From the NCBI GenBank assembly GCA_963811255.1, contig CAWEQI010000003.1:1674001-1738000 (forward strand): 64,000 nucleotides of DNA, read 5' to 3'. The translations under genes and the position numbers were made by a program. Positions 51,724 through 59,556 of the stretch are shown one piece after another. Numbering within the stretch: position 1 is the stretch's first letter; every line of letters starts with the position of its first letter. Origin of the DNA: Croceibacterium_B sp963811255 (GTDB lineage Bacteria > Pseudomonadota > Alphaproteobacteria > Sphingomonadales > Sphingomonadaceae). The notes beneath the pieces were generated by a model. The model was not told where the DNA came from. It did no database searches and saw nothing but the letters and a program-made list of their open reading frames with translations.

Positions 51724-53151
51724 CTACAGCTCCCGCACATCCGTCAGCCGGCCCGTCACCGCCGCCGCCGCGGCCATCGCCGGGCTGACCAGGTGGGTGC
51801 GCGCGCCGGGGCCCTGGCGGCCGACGAAATTGCGATTGCTGGTCGAGGCGCAGCGTTCGCCGGCGGGGACCTTGTCGGGGTTCATGCCCAGGCACGCCGA
51901 GCAGCCCGGCTCGCGCCATTCGAAGCCGGCGTCGACGAACACCCGATCGAGCCCCTCTTCCTCGGCCTGCGCCTTGACCAATCCCGAGCCGGGGACGGCG
52001 ATGGCCCATTTCACGCCCGGCGCCTTGTGCCGGCCCTTGAGCACCGCGGCGGCGGCGCGCAGATCCTCGATGCGGCTGTTGGTGCACGAGCCGATGAACA
52101 CGTTCTGCACCTCGACCGCGTCGATCCGCTGGCCGGGCTGGAGCCCCATGTAATCGAGGCTCGCCTGTGCGGCCTTCTGCTTGCCGGGATCGGCGAAGCT
52201 GGCCGGGTCGGGCACGACGCCGCCGATGGCGACGGTGTCCTCGGGACTGGTGCCCCAGGTCACGGTCGGCTCGACCTTGCTGGCGTCGATCGTCACCGTC
52301 CTGTCGAATTTCGCGCCTTCGTCCGTCTTCAGCGTACGCCAGAAGGCGACCGCCTTGTCCCACTCTTCGCCCTTGGGCGCGAACGGGCGGCTCTTGATGT
52401 AGGCGAACGTCGTCTCGTCGGGCGCGATCAGGCCGGCGCGCGCGCCGCCCTCGATGCTCATGTTGCAGACCGTCAGCCGTTCCTCGACGCTCATCGTCTC
52501 GAACACCTTGCCGCGATACTCGATCACATGCCCGGTGCCGCCGGCGGTACCGATGGTGCCGATGATGTGCAGGATCAGGTCCTTGGCGGTGATGCCGGGG
52601 CCGAGCTCGCCTTCGACCACCACCTGCATGGTTTTCGAAGGACGCAGCAGCAGGGTCTGGGTCGCCAGCACGTGCTCGACTTCGCTGGTGCCGATGCCGA
52701 ACGCCAGCGCGCCGAGCGCGCCGTGGGCGGCGGTGTGGCTGTCGCCGCACACCAGCGTCACACCGGGTAGCGTGAAGCCCTGCTCGGGCCCGACGACGTG
52801 GACGATGCCCTGATTGCGGCTGGTCGCATCGAAGTAGCGGATGCCGAATTCCGGCGCGTTGCGCTCGAGCGCGGCGAGCTGGTTGCGGCTCTCGGGGTCC
52901 TTGATCGGGACGCGGTGTCCTTCGGTGTCGATCCGCGGCGTGGTCGGCAGGTTGTGATCGGGGACCGCCAGCGTCAGCTCGGGATGGCGCACCTGGCGGC
53001 CATTCATCCTGAGGCCCTCGAACGCCTGCGGGCTGGTCACTTCGTGCACCAGGTGACGGTCGATGAAGATCAGGCAGGTGCCGTCGTCGCGCCGCTCGAT
53101 GACGTGCGCGTCCCAGATCTTTTCGTAAAGCGTGCGGGGGCGGTTGGACAT
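51724..53151 (-). CDS. leuC: 3-isopropylmalate dehydratase large subunit
   Basis: Isomerises 2-isopropylmalate to 3-isopropylmalate in leucine synthesis with LeuD, in the cytoplasm. 475 aa, the normal length. The N-terminus RPRTLYEKIWDAHV, VCGDSHTAAHGALG and the cluster ligands in FIGSCTNSRIEDLR and GCSACLGMN are all present, so the [4Fe-4S] site is complete. ATG at 53151 is the start; the frame continues upstream into crtZ-side sequence. leuD is not seen adjacent in the window. The 3' end is duplicated at 50548-50797. Confidence 0.97.
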   Translation of the reverse strand: MSNRPRTLYEKIWDAHVIERRDDGTCLIFIDRHLVHEVTSPQAFEGLRMNGRQVRHPELTLAVPDHNLPTTPRIDTEGHRVPIKDPESRNQLAALERNAPEFGIRYFDATSRNQGIVHVVGPEQGFTLPGVTLVCGDSHTAAHGALGALAFGIGTSEVEHVLATQTLLLRPSKTMQVVVEGELGPGITAKDLILHIIGTIGTAGGTGHVIEYRGKVFETMSVEERLTVCNMSIEGGARAGLIAPDETTFAYIKSRPFAPKGEEWDKAVAFWRTLKTDEGAKFDRTVTIDASKVEPTVTWGTSPEDTVAIGGVVPDPASFADPGKQKAAQASLDYMGLQPGQRIDAVEVQNVFIGSCTNSRIEDLRAAAAVLKGRHKAPGVKWAIAVPGSGLVKAQAEEEGLDRVFVDAGFEWREPGCSACLGMNPDKVPAGERCASTSNRNFVGRQGPGARTHLVSPAMAAAAAVTGRLTDVREL

Positions 53152-53230
53152 GGGGGGGAAATGGCCCGCCAGCGGCGCCAAGGCAAGCCGGGGCTGTCTT
53201 TGCCCGCCCCAAGCGCTTATTTGTGCGGCC

Positions 53231-53749
53231 GTGACCTGGCTGCCTCCCGCCCTGATCGTGCTCGCCACCGTGCTGGCGATGGAGGGCGTCGCCTGGGCCA
53301 GCCACAAGTACGTGATGCACGGCTTCGCCTGGGCGTGGCACCGCGACCATCACGAGCCGAATGAAGGACCGTTGCAGAAGAACGACCGCTTCGCGCTGGT
53401 CGGCGCGGCGGTGAGCATCGCGCTGTTCGCGCTCGGCTCGCCGTCGGTGATGGGGGCGAGCGCGTGGTGGCCGGGCACCTGGCTCGGGCTCGGCGTGCTG
53501 TTCTACGGGGTGATCTACACGCTGGTGCACGACGGGCTGGTCCACCAGCGCTGGTTCCGCTGGGTGCCGCGCCGCGGCTACGCCAAGCGCCTCGTGCAGG
53601 CGCACAAGCTGCACCATGCGACGGTGACGAAGGAAGGCGGGGTGAGCTTCTCGTTCGTCTTCGTGCGCCATCCGGGGGCACTCAAGGCCGAGCTTGCCCG
53701 CCAGCAGGCCGCGGGTCTCTTGACGATGCGTGAGGGCGCAGGAAGCTAG
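53231..53749 (+). CDS. crtZ: beta-carotene hydroxylase
   Basis: Membrane di-iron hydroxylase that adds 3-hydroxyl groups to beta-ionone rings to make zeaxanthin. 172 aa with about four hydrophobic segments. The histidine boxes are complete: HKYVMHG, HRDHHE, HDGLVHQRW and HKLHHAT. GTG at 53231 begins directly before WLPPALIVLATVLAM; the longer frame upstream overlaps the leuC start region. It is divergent from leuC across 79 bp. Consistent with a yellow-pigmented sphingomonad. Confidence 0.93.
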   Translation: MTWLPPALIVLATVLAMEGVAWASHKYVMHGFAWAWHRDHHEPNEGPLQKNDRFALVGAAVSIALFALGSPSVMGASAWWPGTWLGLGVLFYGVIYTLVHDGLVHQRWFRWVPRRGYAKRLVQAHKLHHATVTKEGGVSFSFVFVRHPGALKAELARQQAAGLLTMREGAGS

Positions 53750-53750
53750 C

Positions 53751-54191
53751 TTGGAACACGAACCCATTCGTTGGCGCCCGCTCGATGCCGACCTGGGCGA
53801 AGCACTCGTACAGGGTTTGGATTTCACGGCAAGACTGGCCCGGGCGGAGCGGCCTCTTTCCGCAGCCGCGCTCCAACGGTTGTACGATGCGTTCATCGAC
53901 GAGAGCATCGAGGATGCGGACGCGATCATCAGCCTGGGGCTGAGCTTCGGCGAAAGCATCATTCAGTCCGGCCATTTCGAATGGGTGCGCGTCTCCGACG
54001 AATGGGGCGACGAAACCGCCTTGGCGGTGCTCGACAAAGCCCTCTATTGCCATCCGATCTCGATGATTCAGAAGCGGCTTCGCGTCGGCGAACGGATTTC
54101 GATCGCCGAGCTTCGCGAATCGACGATTCTCGTGTTGCTGGAAAGGGCCGAACAAAGCGACAAGCGCCCGCCGCCAGATGGCTTCGACTAA
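53751..54191 (+). CDS. DUF3806-like hypothetical protein
   Basis: A 146-aa acidic protein. The central LYDAFIDESIEDADAIISLG, then LSFGESIIQ and FEWVRVSDEWGDETALAV recall DUF3806 proteins of unknown function. TTG at 53751 is favoured since AGGAAG lies about 6 nt upstream; ATG at 53730 would overlap crtZ by 20 bp. Converges on pspF with a 4-nt overlap. Confidence 0.65.
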   Translation: MEHEPIRWRPLDADLGEALVQGLDFTARLARAERPLSAAALQRLYDAFIDESIEDADAIISLGLSFGESIIQSGHFEWVRVSDEWGDETALAVLDKALYCHPISMIQKRLRVGERISIAELRESTILVLLERAEQSDKRPPPDGFD

Positions 54192-55219
54192 GCCGCGTCC
54201 GAATCCGCCAGCCCGTGCTTCTTGATGCAGTGCCTGAGCTGGTCGTAGGTCAGGCCGAGGGCCTTGGCGGTCTGGCGCTGGTTCCAGCGGTTGCGGCCGA
54301 GGTGGTGTTCGACGATCGCCCGCTCGTGCGCGTCGACCGCGCCGCGCAGGTCGTCGATCGAATCGTAGTCGGTGCGCACGGGCGCCGGCTCGGCTCCGTT
54401 GCGGGCCGGCTCTGCGCGCTGGTGCGTCCGCTCGACCAGCGGCTTCCACGGGCTTTCGAACGGGTCGAACTGGACGTGGCCGATCGGCTCGTCCCAGTCG
54501 CCCCAGCGGTAGACCGCGCGTTCGATCACGTTGCGCAGTTCGCGCACGTTGCCGGGCCACGGGTACTCCTCGAGCTGGCGGGAGACGTGCTCGGCGTAGC
54601 CCGGCCAGCGCTCCCAGCCGATCTCGGCGGCCATCCGCCGGCCGAAGTAATCGGCCAGCACGGCGATGTCGCCTTCCCGCACCCGCAGCGGCGGCAGGGT
54701 GATGACCTCGAAGCACAGGCGATCGAGCAGGTCGGCGCGGAACTTGCCCTCGTCGGCGAGCCGCGGCAGGTCCTCGTTGGTCGCGGCGACGATGCGCACG
54801 TCGACCTCGATCGGCCGGCTCGAACCGATTCGGGTGACTTCGCCGTATTCGACCGCGCGCAGCAGCCGCTCCTGCGCGCCCATCGACAGAGTCGCCAGTT
54901 CGTCGAGAAACAGCGTGCCCCGGTCGGCTTCCTCGAACCGCCCGGCGCGGGATTTGGTAGCGCCGGTGAAGGCCCCGGCCTCGTGGCCGAACAGTTCGGC
55001 CTCGATCAGCGTCTCGGGCAGCGCGGCGCAGTTCATGATGACGAGCGGTTCGCCCCAGCGCGGCGACAGGCGGTGGAGGCGTTCGGCGATCAATTCCTTG
55101 CCGGTGCCGCGCTCGCCGATCACCAGCACCGGGCGGCGCATCGGGGCGGCGCGGCTGGCGCGCTCGACGGCATCGAGAAAGGCCCCGGATTGGCCGATGA
55201 ACTGGTTGTCCCGCTCCAT
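54188..55219 (-). CDS. pspF: sigma-54-dependent activator PspF
   Basis: Enhancer-binding protein for the phage-shock operon, 343 aa without an N-terminal receiver, as in PspF. The AAA+ domain shows Walker A GERGTGKE, the sigma-54 contact loop HEAGAFTGAT, Walker B GTLFLDELA and the Arg-finger region. The C-terminal Fis-type helix-turn-helix is NQRQTAKALGLTYDQLRHCI. ATG at 55219 gives the typical start (MERDNQFIGQS). It diverges from the psp operon, whose sigma-54 promoter lies about 100 bp away. By precedent PspA binds and inhibits it. Confidence 0.93.
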   Translation of the reverse strand: MERDNQFIGQSGAFLDAVERASRAAPMRRPVLVIGERGTGKELIAERLHRLSPRWGEPLVIMNCAALPETLIEAELFGHEAGAFTGATKSRAGRFEEADRGTLFLDELATLSMGAQERLLRAVEYGEVTRIGSSRPIEVDVRIVAATNEDLPRLADEGKFRADLLDRLCFEVITLPPLRVREGDIAVLADYFGRRMAAEIGWERWPGYAEHVSRQLEEYPWPGNVRELRNVIERAVYRWGDWDEPIGHVQFDPFESPWKPLVERTHQRAEPARNGAEPAPVRTDYDSIDDLRGAVDAHERAIVEHHLGRNRWNQRQTAKALGLTYDQLRHCIKKHGLADSDAA

Positions 55220-55320
55220 GGCCCGATCCTTAGCGCAAATTCCCAACATCTGGCAATATGCGCCATGCCCACCAGATTGGCTCCCGGCAAAGATCGCCGA
55301 TTTCGGCCGTTTCGACGATT

Positions 55321-55337
55321 TGGCACGCCCCTTGCTG
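55321..55337 (+). promoter_or_regulatory. sigma-54 (-24/-12) promoter of the psp operon
   Basis: TGGCACGCCCCTTGCTG matches the consensus TGGCACG-N4-TTGCW exactly, 37 bp upstream of the first small psp gene and divergent from pspF. Confidence 0.9.
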
Positions 55338-55374
55338 AATGGAGGGCACAAGCTAGGATCAGGAGGGTTTTCCA

Positions 55375-55548
55375 ATGTTCGATCGCCACTTCTTCGCCAG
55401 CAAGCTCGGCTTCGCCGCTCTGGTGAGCGTGGCCATGATGGTCGCCTTCAACGTCTATGCGCTGAGCCTGCAGCTCGGCGCGCCGACGGCGGCGGTCGAC
55501 CATGCCGGCAGCGCCGCCGTCGGCCTGCCGCTGGTGGTTCTCGCATGA
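55375..55548 (+). CDS. small membrane protein, first gene of psp operon
   Basis: 57 aa with one transmembrane segment (LGFAALVSVAMMVAFNVYAL) and a short Ala/Val-rich tail. ATG at 55375 follows AGGAGGG at a good distance and lies just downstream of the sigma-54 promoter. Its stop overlaps an ATG in the pspA frame (ATGA). No known Psp protein matches; it may be a new small component. Confidence 0.7.
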   Translation: MFDRHFFASKLGFAALVSVAMMVAFNVYALSLQLGAPTAAVDHAGSAAVGLPLVVLA

Positions 55549-55700
55549 CGCGCGACCCCGGCAATCCGCTGACCCCGATCGGCCCGCGCCGCGACGCGCG
55601 GGACGAACGCGAGGCGTCGCGGATCGACCGCGAGATCGAGCGCCTGCGCACGAATCCGAGCACCCCGATTAGCAACCCCCTTTCTTCCGGAGGCGTCTGG

Positions 55701-56396
55701 ATGGGAATTTTCTCCCGCACCCGCGACATCATCGCGGCCAATTTCAACGAACTGCTCGACCAGGCCGACGACCCGGCCAAGATGATCCGCATGATCATCA
55801 TGGAAATGGAAGAGACGCTGGTCGAGGTCCGCGCCAGCGCGGCGCGCACGATCGCCGACCAGAAAGAAATGCACCGGCACACGGTCAAGCTCGACCGGCT
55901 GCAGGCCGACTGGGCCGAAAAGGCGCAGCTGGCGCTGAGCAAGGACCGCGAGGACCTCGCCCGCGCCGCGCTGCTCGAGAAGAAGAAGGCCGGCGACATG
56001 GCCGACCAGCTGAAGCAGGAAATCGCCGTGCTCGACGATGCCTTGCGCGCCTACGAGCAGGACATCGCCAAGCTGCAGAACCGCCTGCGCGAGGCGCGCA
56101 GCCGGCAGAGCCAGATCGCCGCCCGGCTGGAAAGCGCCGAGAACCGCGTCAAACTGCGCAGCCTGATGACCAGCGACCGGGTCGACGAGGCGCTGACCCG
56201 CTTCGACCAGCTCGAGCGCCGTGTCGACTACGCCGAAGGCCGCGCCGACGCGCTGTCGATCGCCGACGGCACCGGCAAGCCGAGCCTAGCCGACGAGATC
56301 GCCGCGCTCGAGGGCTCCGACAAGATCGACGAGGAGCTCGAGGAAATGAAGCGCGCGCTCGGCATGGGCGGCGAAACCGAGAAGAAGGAGGACTGA
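55701..56396 (+). CDS. pspA: phage shock protein A
   Basis: ESCRT-III-related membrane-stress effector, 231 aa, almost wholly helical. Starts MGIFSRTRDIIAANFNELLD, the normal PspA amphipathic helix, then DPAKMIRMIIMEMEETLVEV and long coiled coils. ATG at 55701 has a strong CCGGAGG site 7 nt upstream. The same frame is open to ATG at 55545, coupled to the preceding gene, which would add 52 charged residues (MTRDPGNPLTPIGPRRDARD...). It inhibits PspF in resting cells and coats damaged inner membrane. Confidence 0.95.
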   Translation: MGIFSRTRDIIAANFNELLDQADDPAKMIRMIIMEMEETLVEVRASAARTIADQKEMHRHTVKLDRLQADWAEKAQLALSKDREDLARAALLEKKKAGDMADQLKQEIAVLDDALRAYEQDIAKLQNRLREARSRQSQIAARLESAENRVKLRSLMTSDRVDEALTRFDQLERRVDYAEGRADALSIADGTGKPSLADEIAALEGSDKIDEELEEMKRALGMGGETEKKED

Positions 56397-56399
56397 CCG

Positions 56400-56699
56400 A
56401 TGGACCTGGAACCTGTTTTGATCGTCGGCTTCCTATTCCTCGGGCTGCCGTGGATCATCTTCCACTACGTCACGAAGTGGAAGACCGCCGCGACCATCAC
56501 CAGCGACGACGAGACGCTGCTCGAAGAGCTGTACCAGCTCGCCAAGCGCCTCGACGAGCGGATGGACACCGTCGAGCGGCTGGTCGCCGCCGACAACCCC
56601 GAATTCAAGCCGGCCCGCATCCAGGCGGACCGCGAAATCGACAACCAGCCGCTGCGCGAGCTCGATCGCCTGTTGGCCGAGAAGGGAGCCCACAAGTGA
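56400..56699 (+). CDS. pspB: envelope stress membrane protein PspB
   Basis: 99 aa. The N-terminal transmembrane segment (VLIVGFLFLGLPWIIFHYV) is followed by a cytoplasmic helix with LAKRLDERMDTVERLVAADN, the typical PspB leucine-zipper-like part. Longer than E. coli PspB (74 aa) by a C-terminal charged tail. Starts 3 bp after the pspA stop and overlaps pspC by 4 nt. Confidence 0.88.
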   Translation: MDLEPVLIVGFLFLGLPWIIFHYVTKWKTAATITSDDETLLEELYQLAKRLDERMDTVERLVAADNPEFKPARIQADREIDNQPLRELDRLLAEKGAHK

Positions 56700-57070
56700 G
56701 CAGCCAGCACACCACGCTTTACCGCGACAAGCAGAACGCCAAGCTGATGGGCGTCTGCGCCGGGATTGCCGACTACACCGGCGTCGACGTGCTGTGGATC
56801 CGCCTGGCGGCGATCGTCTTTACCTTCGCCACCGGCTTCGGCATCCCGCTCTACTTCATTGCCGGGCTGCTGCTGAGCAAGAAGCCGGCGCACCTCTATG
56901 TCGATGCGCAGGAGCAGAAATACTGGCAGCGCGTGCGGCAGAGCCCGCAGCGAACCGCCCGCGAAATCCGCGCCCGCTTCCGCGACGTCGATCGCCGGCT
57001 AGCCGAGGTCGAAAGCTATTACGTCAGCAGCAACCCGCGCCTGTCGGCCGAGATCGAACGGCTGCGCTGA
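56696..57070 (+). CDS. pspC: envelope stress membrane protein PspC
   Basis: 124 aa. The PspC domain reads NAKLMGVCAGIADYTGVDVL, then WIRLAAIVFTFATGFGIPLY and FIAGLLLSKKP. A C-terminal helix (RRLAEVESYYVSSNPRLSAE) resembles the repeats in the downstream paralogues. GTG at 56696 overlaps the pspB stop (GTGA). It senses stress with PspB and frees PspF from PspA. Confidence 0.92.
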   Translation: MSSQHTTLYRDKQNAKLMGVCAGIADYTGVDVLWIRLAAIVFTFATGFGIPLYFIAGLLLSKKPAHLYVDAQEQKYWQRVRQSPQRTAREIRARFRDVDRRLAEVESYYVSSNPRLSAEIERLR

Positions 57071-57096
57071 GCCCGAGCCAATCAGGGGGAAATCGA

Positions 57097-57393
57097 ATGG
57101 ATGGATTAGCCATACTGGTTCCGCTGGCGCCGTTTCTGATGGTGATCGGCATCGTCTGGGTCCGCAGCCAGGCCAAGCTCGAGGAAAAGCGCATCGCCGC
57201 GACAGCAGAGAACAGCGCCGAAAAGGCCGCGCAATACGCCAGCCGGATCACCGAGATGGAAGACCGCATCCGGGTACTCGAACGCATCGTCACCGACGGC
57301 GGCTACGATGTCGCGTCGCAGATCGAAGCGCTGCGCGACACGCGACGGGTCGAAGACCAGTTGGAGGACCAGCGCGAACCCTCGCGCAACTGA
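57097..57393 (+). CDS. PspB-like small membrane protein, paralogue 1
   Basis: 98 aa with an N-terminal transmembrane segment (LAILVPLAPFLMVIGIVWV) and a coiled coil ending with MEDRIRVLERIVTDGGYDVA, then IEALRDTRR. Has AGGGGGA upstream. First of six related genes downstream of pspC that share the motif xxDRxxxLERIVTDxGY. Function unknown; probably part of the envelope-stress system. Confidence 0.78.
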   Translation: MDGLAILVPLAPFLMVIGIVWVRSQAKLEEKRIAATAENSAEKAAQYASRITEMEDRIRVLERIVTDGGYDVASQIEALRDTRRVEDQLEDQREPSRN

Positions 57394-57404
57394 GGAGGTA
57401 ATCG

Positions 57405-57731
57405 ATGGATTGGGGCAGCCCCGAATTTGTTCTGGCGATCATCGGCATGGCGATGTTCGCCGGCGTGATGAAGACCGCGATCCGCGCCAAGAATGGGATG
57501 CCCGATTTCCCCGGCGGGAGCAGCAGACAGGCACGGCGCGAAATCGCCCACTGGCGCGAACAGAACTCGGGCCTGGTCGACAGCCTCAGGAGCGAAAACA
57601 AGCGCCTCAGCGGTCGCGTCGAGACGATGGAGGACCGGCTGGTCGTGCTCGAAAGCATCGTCACCGACCGCGGCTACACCCTCGCCCACGAGATCGAAGC
57701 GCTGCGCGATGCCAAGCGGGAGGTCCAGTGA
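57405..57731 (+). CDS. PspB-like small membrane protein, paralogue 2
   Basis: 108 aa. Transmembrane segment FVLAIIGMAMFAGVMKTAI, a polar middle rich in Arg/Gln, then METMEDRLVVLESIVTDRGY-type motif (here VETMEDRLVVLES) and HEIEALRDAKR. Starts 11 bp after paralogue 1 with GGAGG upstream and overlaps paralogue 3 by one base (TGATG). Confidence 0.78.
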   Translation: MDWGSPEFVLAIIGMAMFAGVMKTAIRAKNGMPDFPGGSSRQARREIAHWREQNSGLVDSLRSENKRLSGRVETMEDRLVVLESIVTDRGYTLAHEIEALRDAKREVQ

Positions 57732-58048
57732 TGCACGGCGGTGCCGATCCCATTGTCATCCTGCTGATCGTCTTCGGTATGCTTGCGATCATGCGCCGGC
57801 GCGGCTTCGGCCGATACGGCTGGGGGCGCGACCAGCGCCGGCTGGAGCAGGAAATCGCCGAACTCCGCGCCGAACAGAGGGCGGCGCTACCCTCCCGCAA
57901 CGCCGCGACCCAGGACCAGGTGCAGATGCTCGAAGACCGGGTGCGCGTGCTCGAACGGATTGTCACCGACCGCGGGTATGGCCTCGCCAGCGAAATCGAG
58001 GCGCTGCGCGACCGGCGCGAGACCGCCAAGGTCGAGGAGAGCAAGTGA
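57731..58048 (+). CDS. PspB-like small membrane protein, paralogue 3
   Basis: 105 aa. Transmembrane segment PIVILLIVFGMLAIM, a basic stretch RRRGFGRYGWGRDQRR, then a coiled coil with LEDRVRVLERIVTDRGYGLA and SEIEALRDRRE. Closest to paralogues 1 and 2. Overlaps both neighbours by one base. Confidence 0.78.
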   Translation: MHGGADPIVILLIVFGMLAIMRRRGFGRYGWGRDQRRLEQEIAELRAEQRAALPSRNAATQDQVQMLEDRVRVLERIVTDRGYGLASEIEALRDRRETAKVEESK

Positions 58049-58386
58049 TGTCCCCAGGTGATATCCTGACGATCGTCACGATGGGGGTGCTCGGCACCGT
58101 GACCATCGTCGGCGTCAGCGTCCTCGGTTGGGTCTACAACACCAGGCTCAAGATCAAGAACGGTTATCCGCTCGAGAGCATGTGGGGGAAGCCGCTCCAT
58201 CCACAGCACACGAATGAGGCGAGCGAGCGGGTCAAGCTGCTGACCCAGGAAAACGCCCAGCTGCGCGCCGAGCTCGGCTCGCTGCACGACCGGCTGGTGA
58301 GCGTCGAGCGGATCGTCACCGACAGCGGCTATCAACTCGACCACGAGATCGAGCGGCTGCGCGAAGGAAAGGGGAAGGTCCAGTGA
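58048..58386 (+). CDS. PspB-like small membrane protein, paralogue 4
   Basis: 112 aa. A long N-terminal hydrophobic segment (about residues 5-30) is followed by KIKNGYPLESMWGKPLHPQH, then LTQENAQLRAELGSLHDRLV and VERIVTDSGYQLDHEIERLR. Overlaps paralogue 5 by 4 nt (GTGA). Confidence 0.76.
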   Translation: MSPGDILTIVTMGVLGTVTIVGVSVLGWVYNTRLKIKNGYPLESMWGKPLHPQHTNEASERVKLLTQENAQLRAELGSLHDRLVSVERIVTDSGYQLDHEIERLREGKGKVQ

Positions 58387-58643
58387 ACCTGTGGGAATTC
58401 ATCCTGATCGTGAGCATCGCGGGCATGATCTACAGCGCGTGGCACACGAAATACCGGGCGAAGCTCGGCGTCTACGAGGACGAAAACGGCAAGATTCACC
58501 GGCTCGATTCAGGCCGCGAGTCGGAACTGGAACGCGAAGTTCGGGAGCTGCGGGAACGGGTGAAGGTGCTCGAACGCATCGCCACCGACGGACGCGACAC
58601 GCGCCTGCTGTCCGACGAAATCGAAAAGCTGCGCGACAAGTAA
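58383..58643 (+). CDS. PspB-like small membrane protein, paralogue 5
   Basis: 86 aa from GTG at 58383. Transmembrane segment WEFILIVSIAGMIYSAW, then HTKYRAKLGVYEDENGKIHR and a coiled coil ending LRERVKVLERIATDGRD and SDEIEKLRDK. The motif is partly eroded compared with paralogues 1-4. Confidence 0.76.
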   Translation: MNLWEFILIVSIAGMIYSAWHTKYRAKLGVYEDENGKIHRLDSGRESELEREVRELRERVKVLERIATDGRDTRLLSDEIEKLRDK

Positions 58644-58662
58644 TTCGGGAAGGACACGGATT

Positions 58663-58902
58663 ATGCTGACCCAGGACCTGCTGATCGCCGCCACGGCCTT
58701 GCTCGGCCTGGTTGTGATCGTCGCCGCCACCCTCAAGGGCTGGCAAGGTTGGCTCGCGCTGAAAGACCGCGAGCTGCAGACCCACCGCCCGGCGCGCGAG
58801 ATCGAAGGCGGCGCCGGCGAAGGCGCCGCGCGGATCGAGATCGCCGATCTCAAGGAACGCATCCGCAAGCTCGAGGCGATCGCCAGCGGGGTGGATTTGT
58901 AA
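58663..58902 (+). CDS. PspB-like small membrane protein, paralogue 6 (short)
   Basis: 79 aa. Transmembrane segment LLIAATALLGLVVIVAATL, then KDRELQTHRP and a C-terminal LKERIRKLEAIASGVDL, which is the repeat motif cut before the TDxGY part. Starts 19 bp after paralogue 5. Probably the last gene of the psp operon. Confidence 0.72.
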   Translation: MLTQDLLIAATALLGLVVIVAATLKGWQGWLALKDRELQTHRPAREIEGGAGEGAARIEIADLKERIRKLEAIASGVDL

Positions 58903-58903
58903 T

Positions 58904-58984
58904 CGTCCTACCGGACTTGATCCGGGACCGCTGGCCACCAGCTCCGGCCAGGAGGCCACCGATCCCGGCTTTCGCCGGGATGAC
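58904..58984. repeat. intergenic inverted-repeat element
   Basis: Holds ccggacttgatccgggac and atcccggctttcgccgggat, two small hairpins of a kind common between sphingomonad genes. Separates the psp operon from sufE and could act as a transcription end. Confidence 0.45.
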
Positions 58985-59005
58985 GAAATGGATAGAGGCG
59001 CGCCC

Positions 59006-59416
59006 ATGCGCAGCCTCGACGACATCCGCGAAGAATACGAATTCCTTGACGGCGACGAGCGCTATCGCCTGCTGATCGAGCTGGGGCGCGAACTCGACCC
59101 GATGCCCGAGGCGCTCAAGACCGACGCCACGCTGGTGCGCGGCTGCTCGGCCAAGGTGTGGGTCTATCCAGTGGAGCGCGACGGCACGCTGCACTGGCTG
59201 GCGGACAGCAACGCGGCAATCACCAAGGGCATCGTCGCGCTGGTGCTGAGCGCCGTGCAGGACAAGCCGGTGGCCGAGGTGGCGCAAACCGACATCGCCG
59301 GCGCGCTCGAGCCGTTCGACCTCAGGAACCAGCTCAGCTCGAACCGCACGCAGGGGGTTCCGAACATGATCGCCCTGGTGCGCGAGACGGCCAGGCGGTT
59401 GGCCGAGGGGCAGTAG
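59006..59416 (+). CDS. sufE: SufE family sulphur-acceptor protein
   Basis: 136 aa. Takes sulphur from the cysteine desulphurase SufS and passes it on for Fe-S cluster assembly. The active-site cysteine lies in TLVRGCSAKVWV; the N-terminus has EEYEFLDGDERYRLLIELGR and the end is SSNRTQGVPNMIALV, all typical. ATG at 59006 is used; an in-frame ATG at 58988 is less likely. Confidence 0.92.
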   Translation: MRSLDDIREEYEFLDGDERYRLLIELGRELDPMPEALKTDATLVRGCSAKVWVYPVERDGTLHWLADSNAAITKGIVALVLSAVQDKPVAEVAQTDIAGALEPFDLRNQLSSNRTQGVPNMIALVRETARRLAEGQ

Positions 59417-59556
59417 CCAAGCGATTCCGGTTGCAAATCGGCGGCGCCGCGCCTATCTGCGCGTCATCCCGACATTGGTGACAAGGTCTGGTGCTGGCGC
59501 CCTCGGGGGCCGGCCCGAAACGGCTTTGTCACCTGAGTCGCCCAGACGGAGAGACA

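Noticed and set aside
51707..53962. 751-aa minus-strand frame across leuC and crtZ
   Set aside because: Arg/His-rich composition; it is a register shadow of leuC and antisense of crtZ.
54666..55700. Upstream part of the 576-aa frame running into pspA
   Set aside because: It is antisense to pspF and only becomes coding near the pspA start. At most the last 52 codons before 55701 might be translated.
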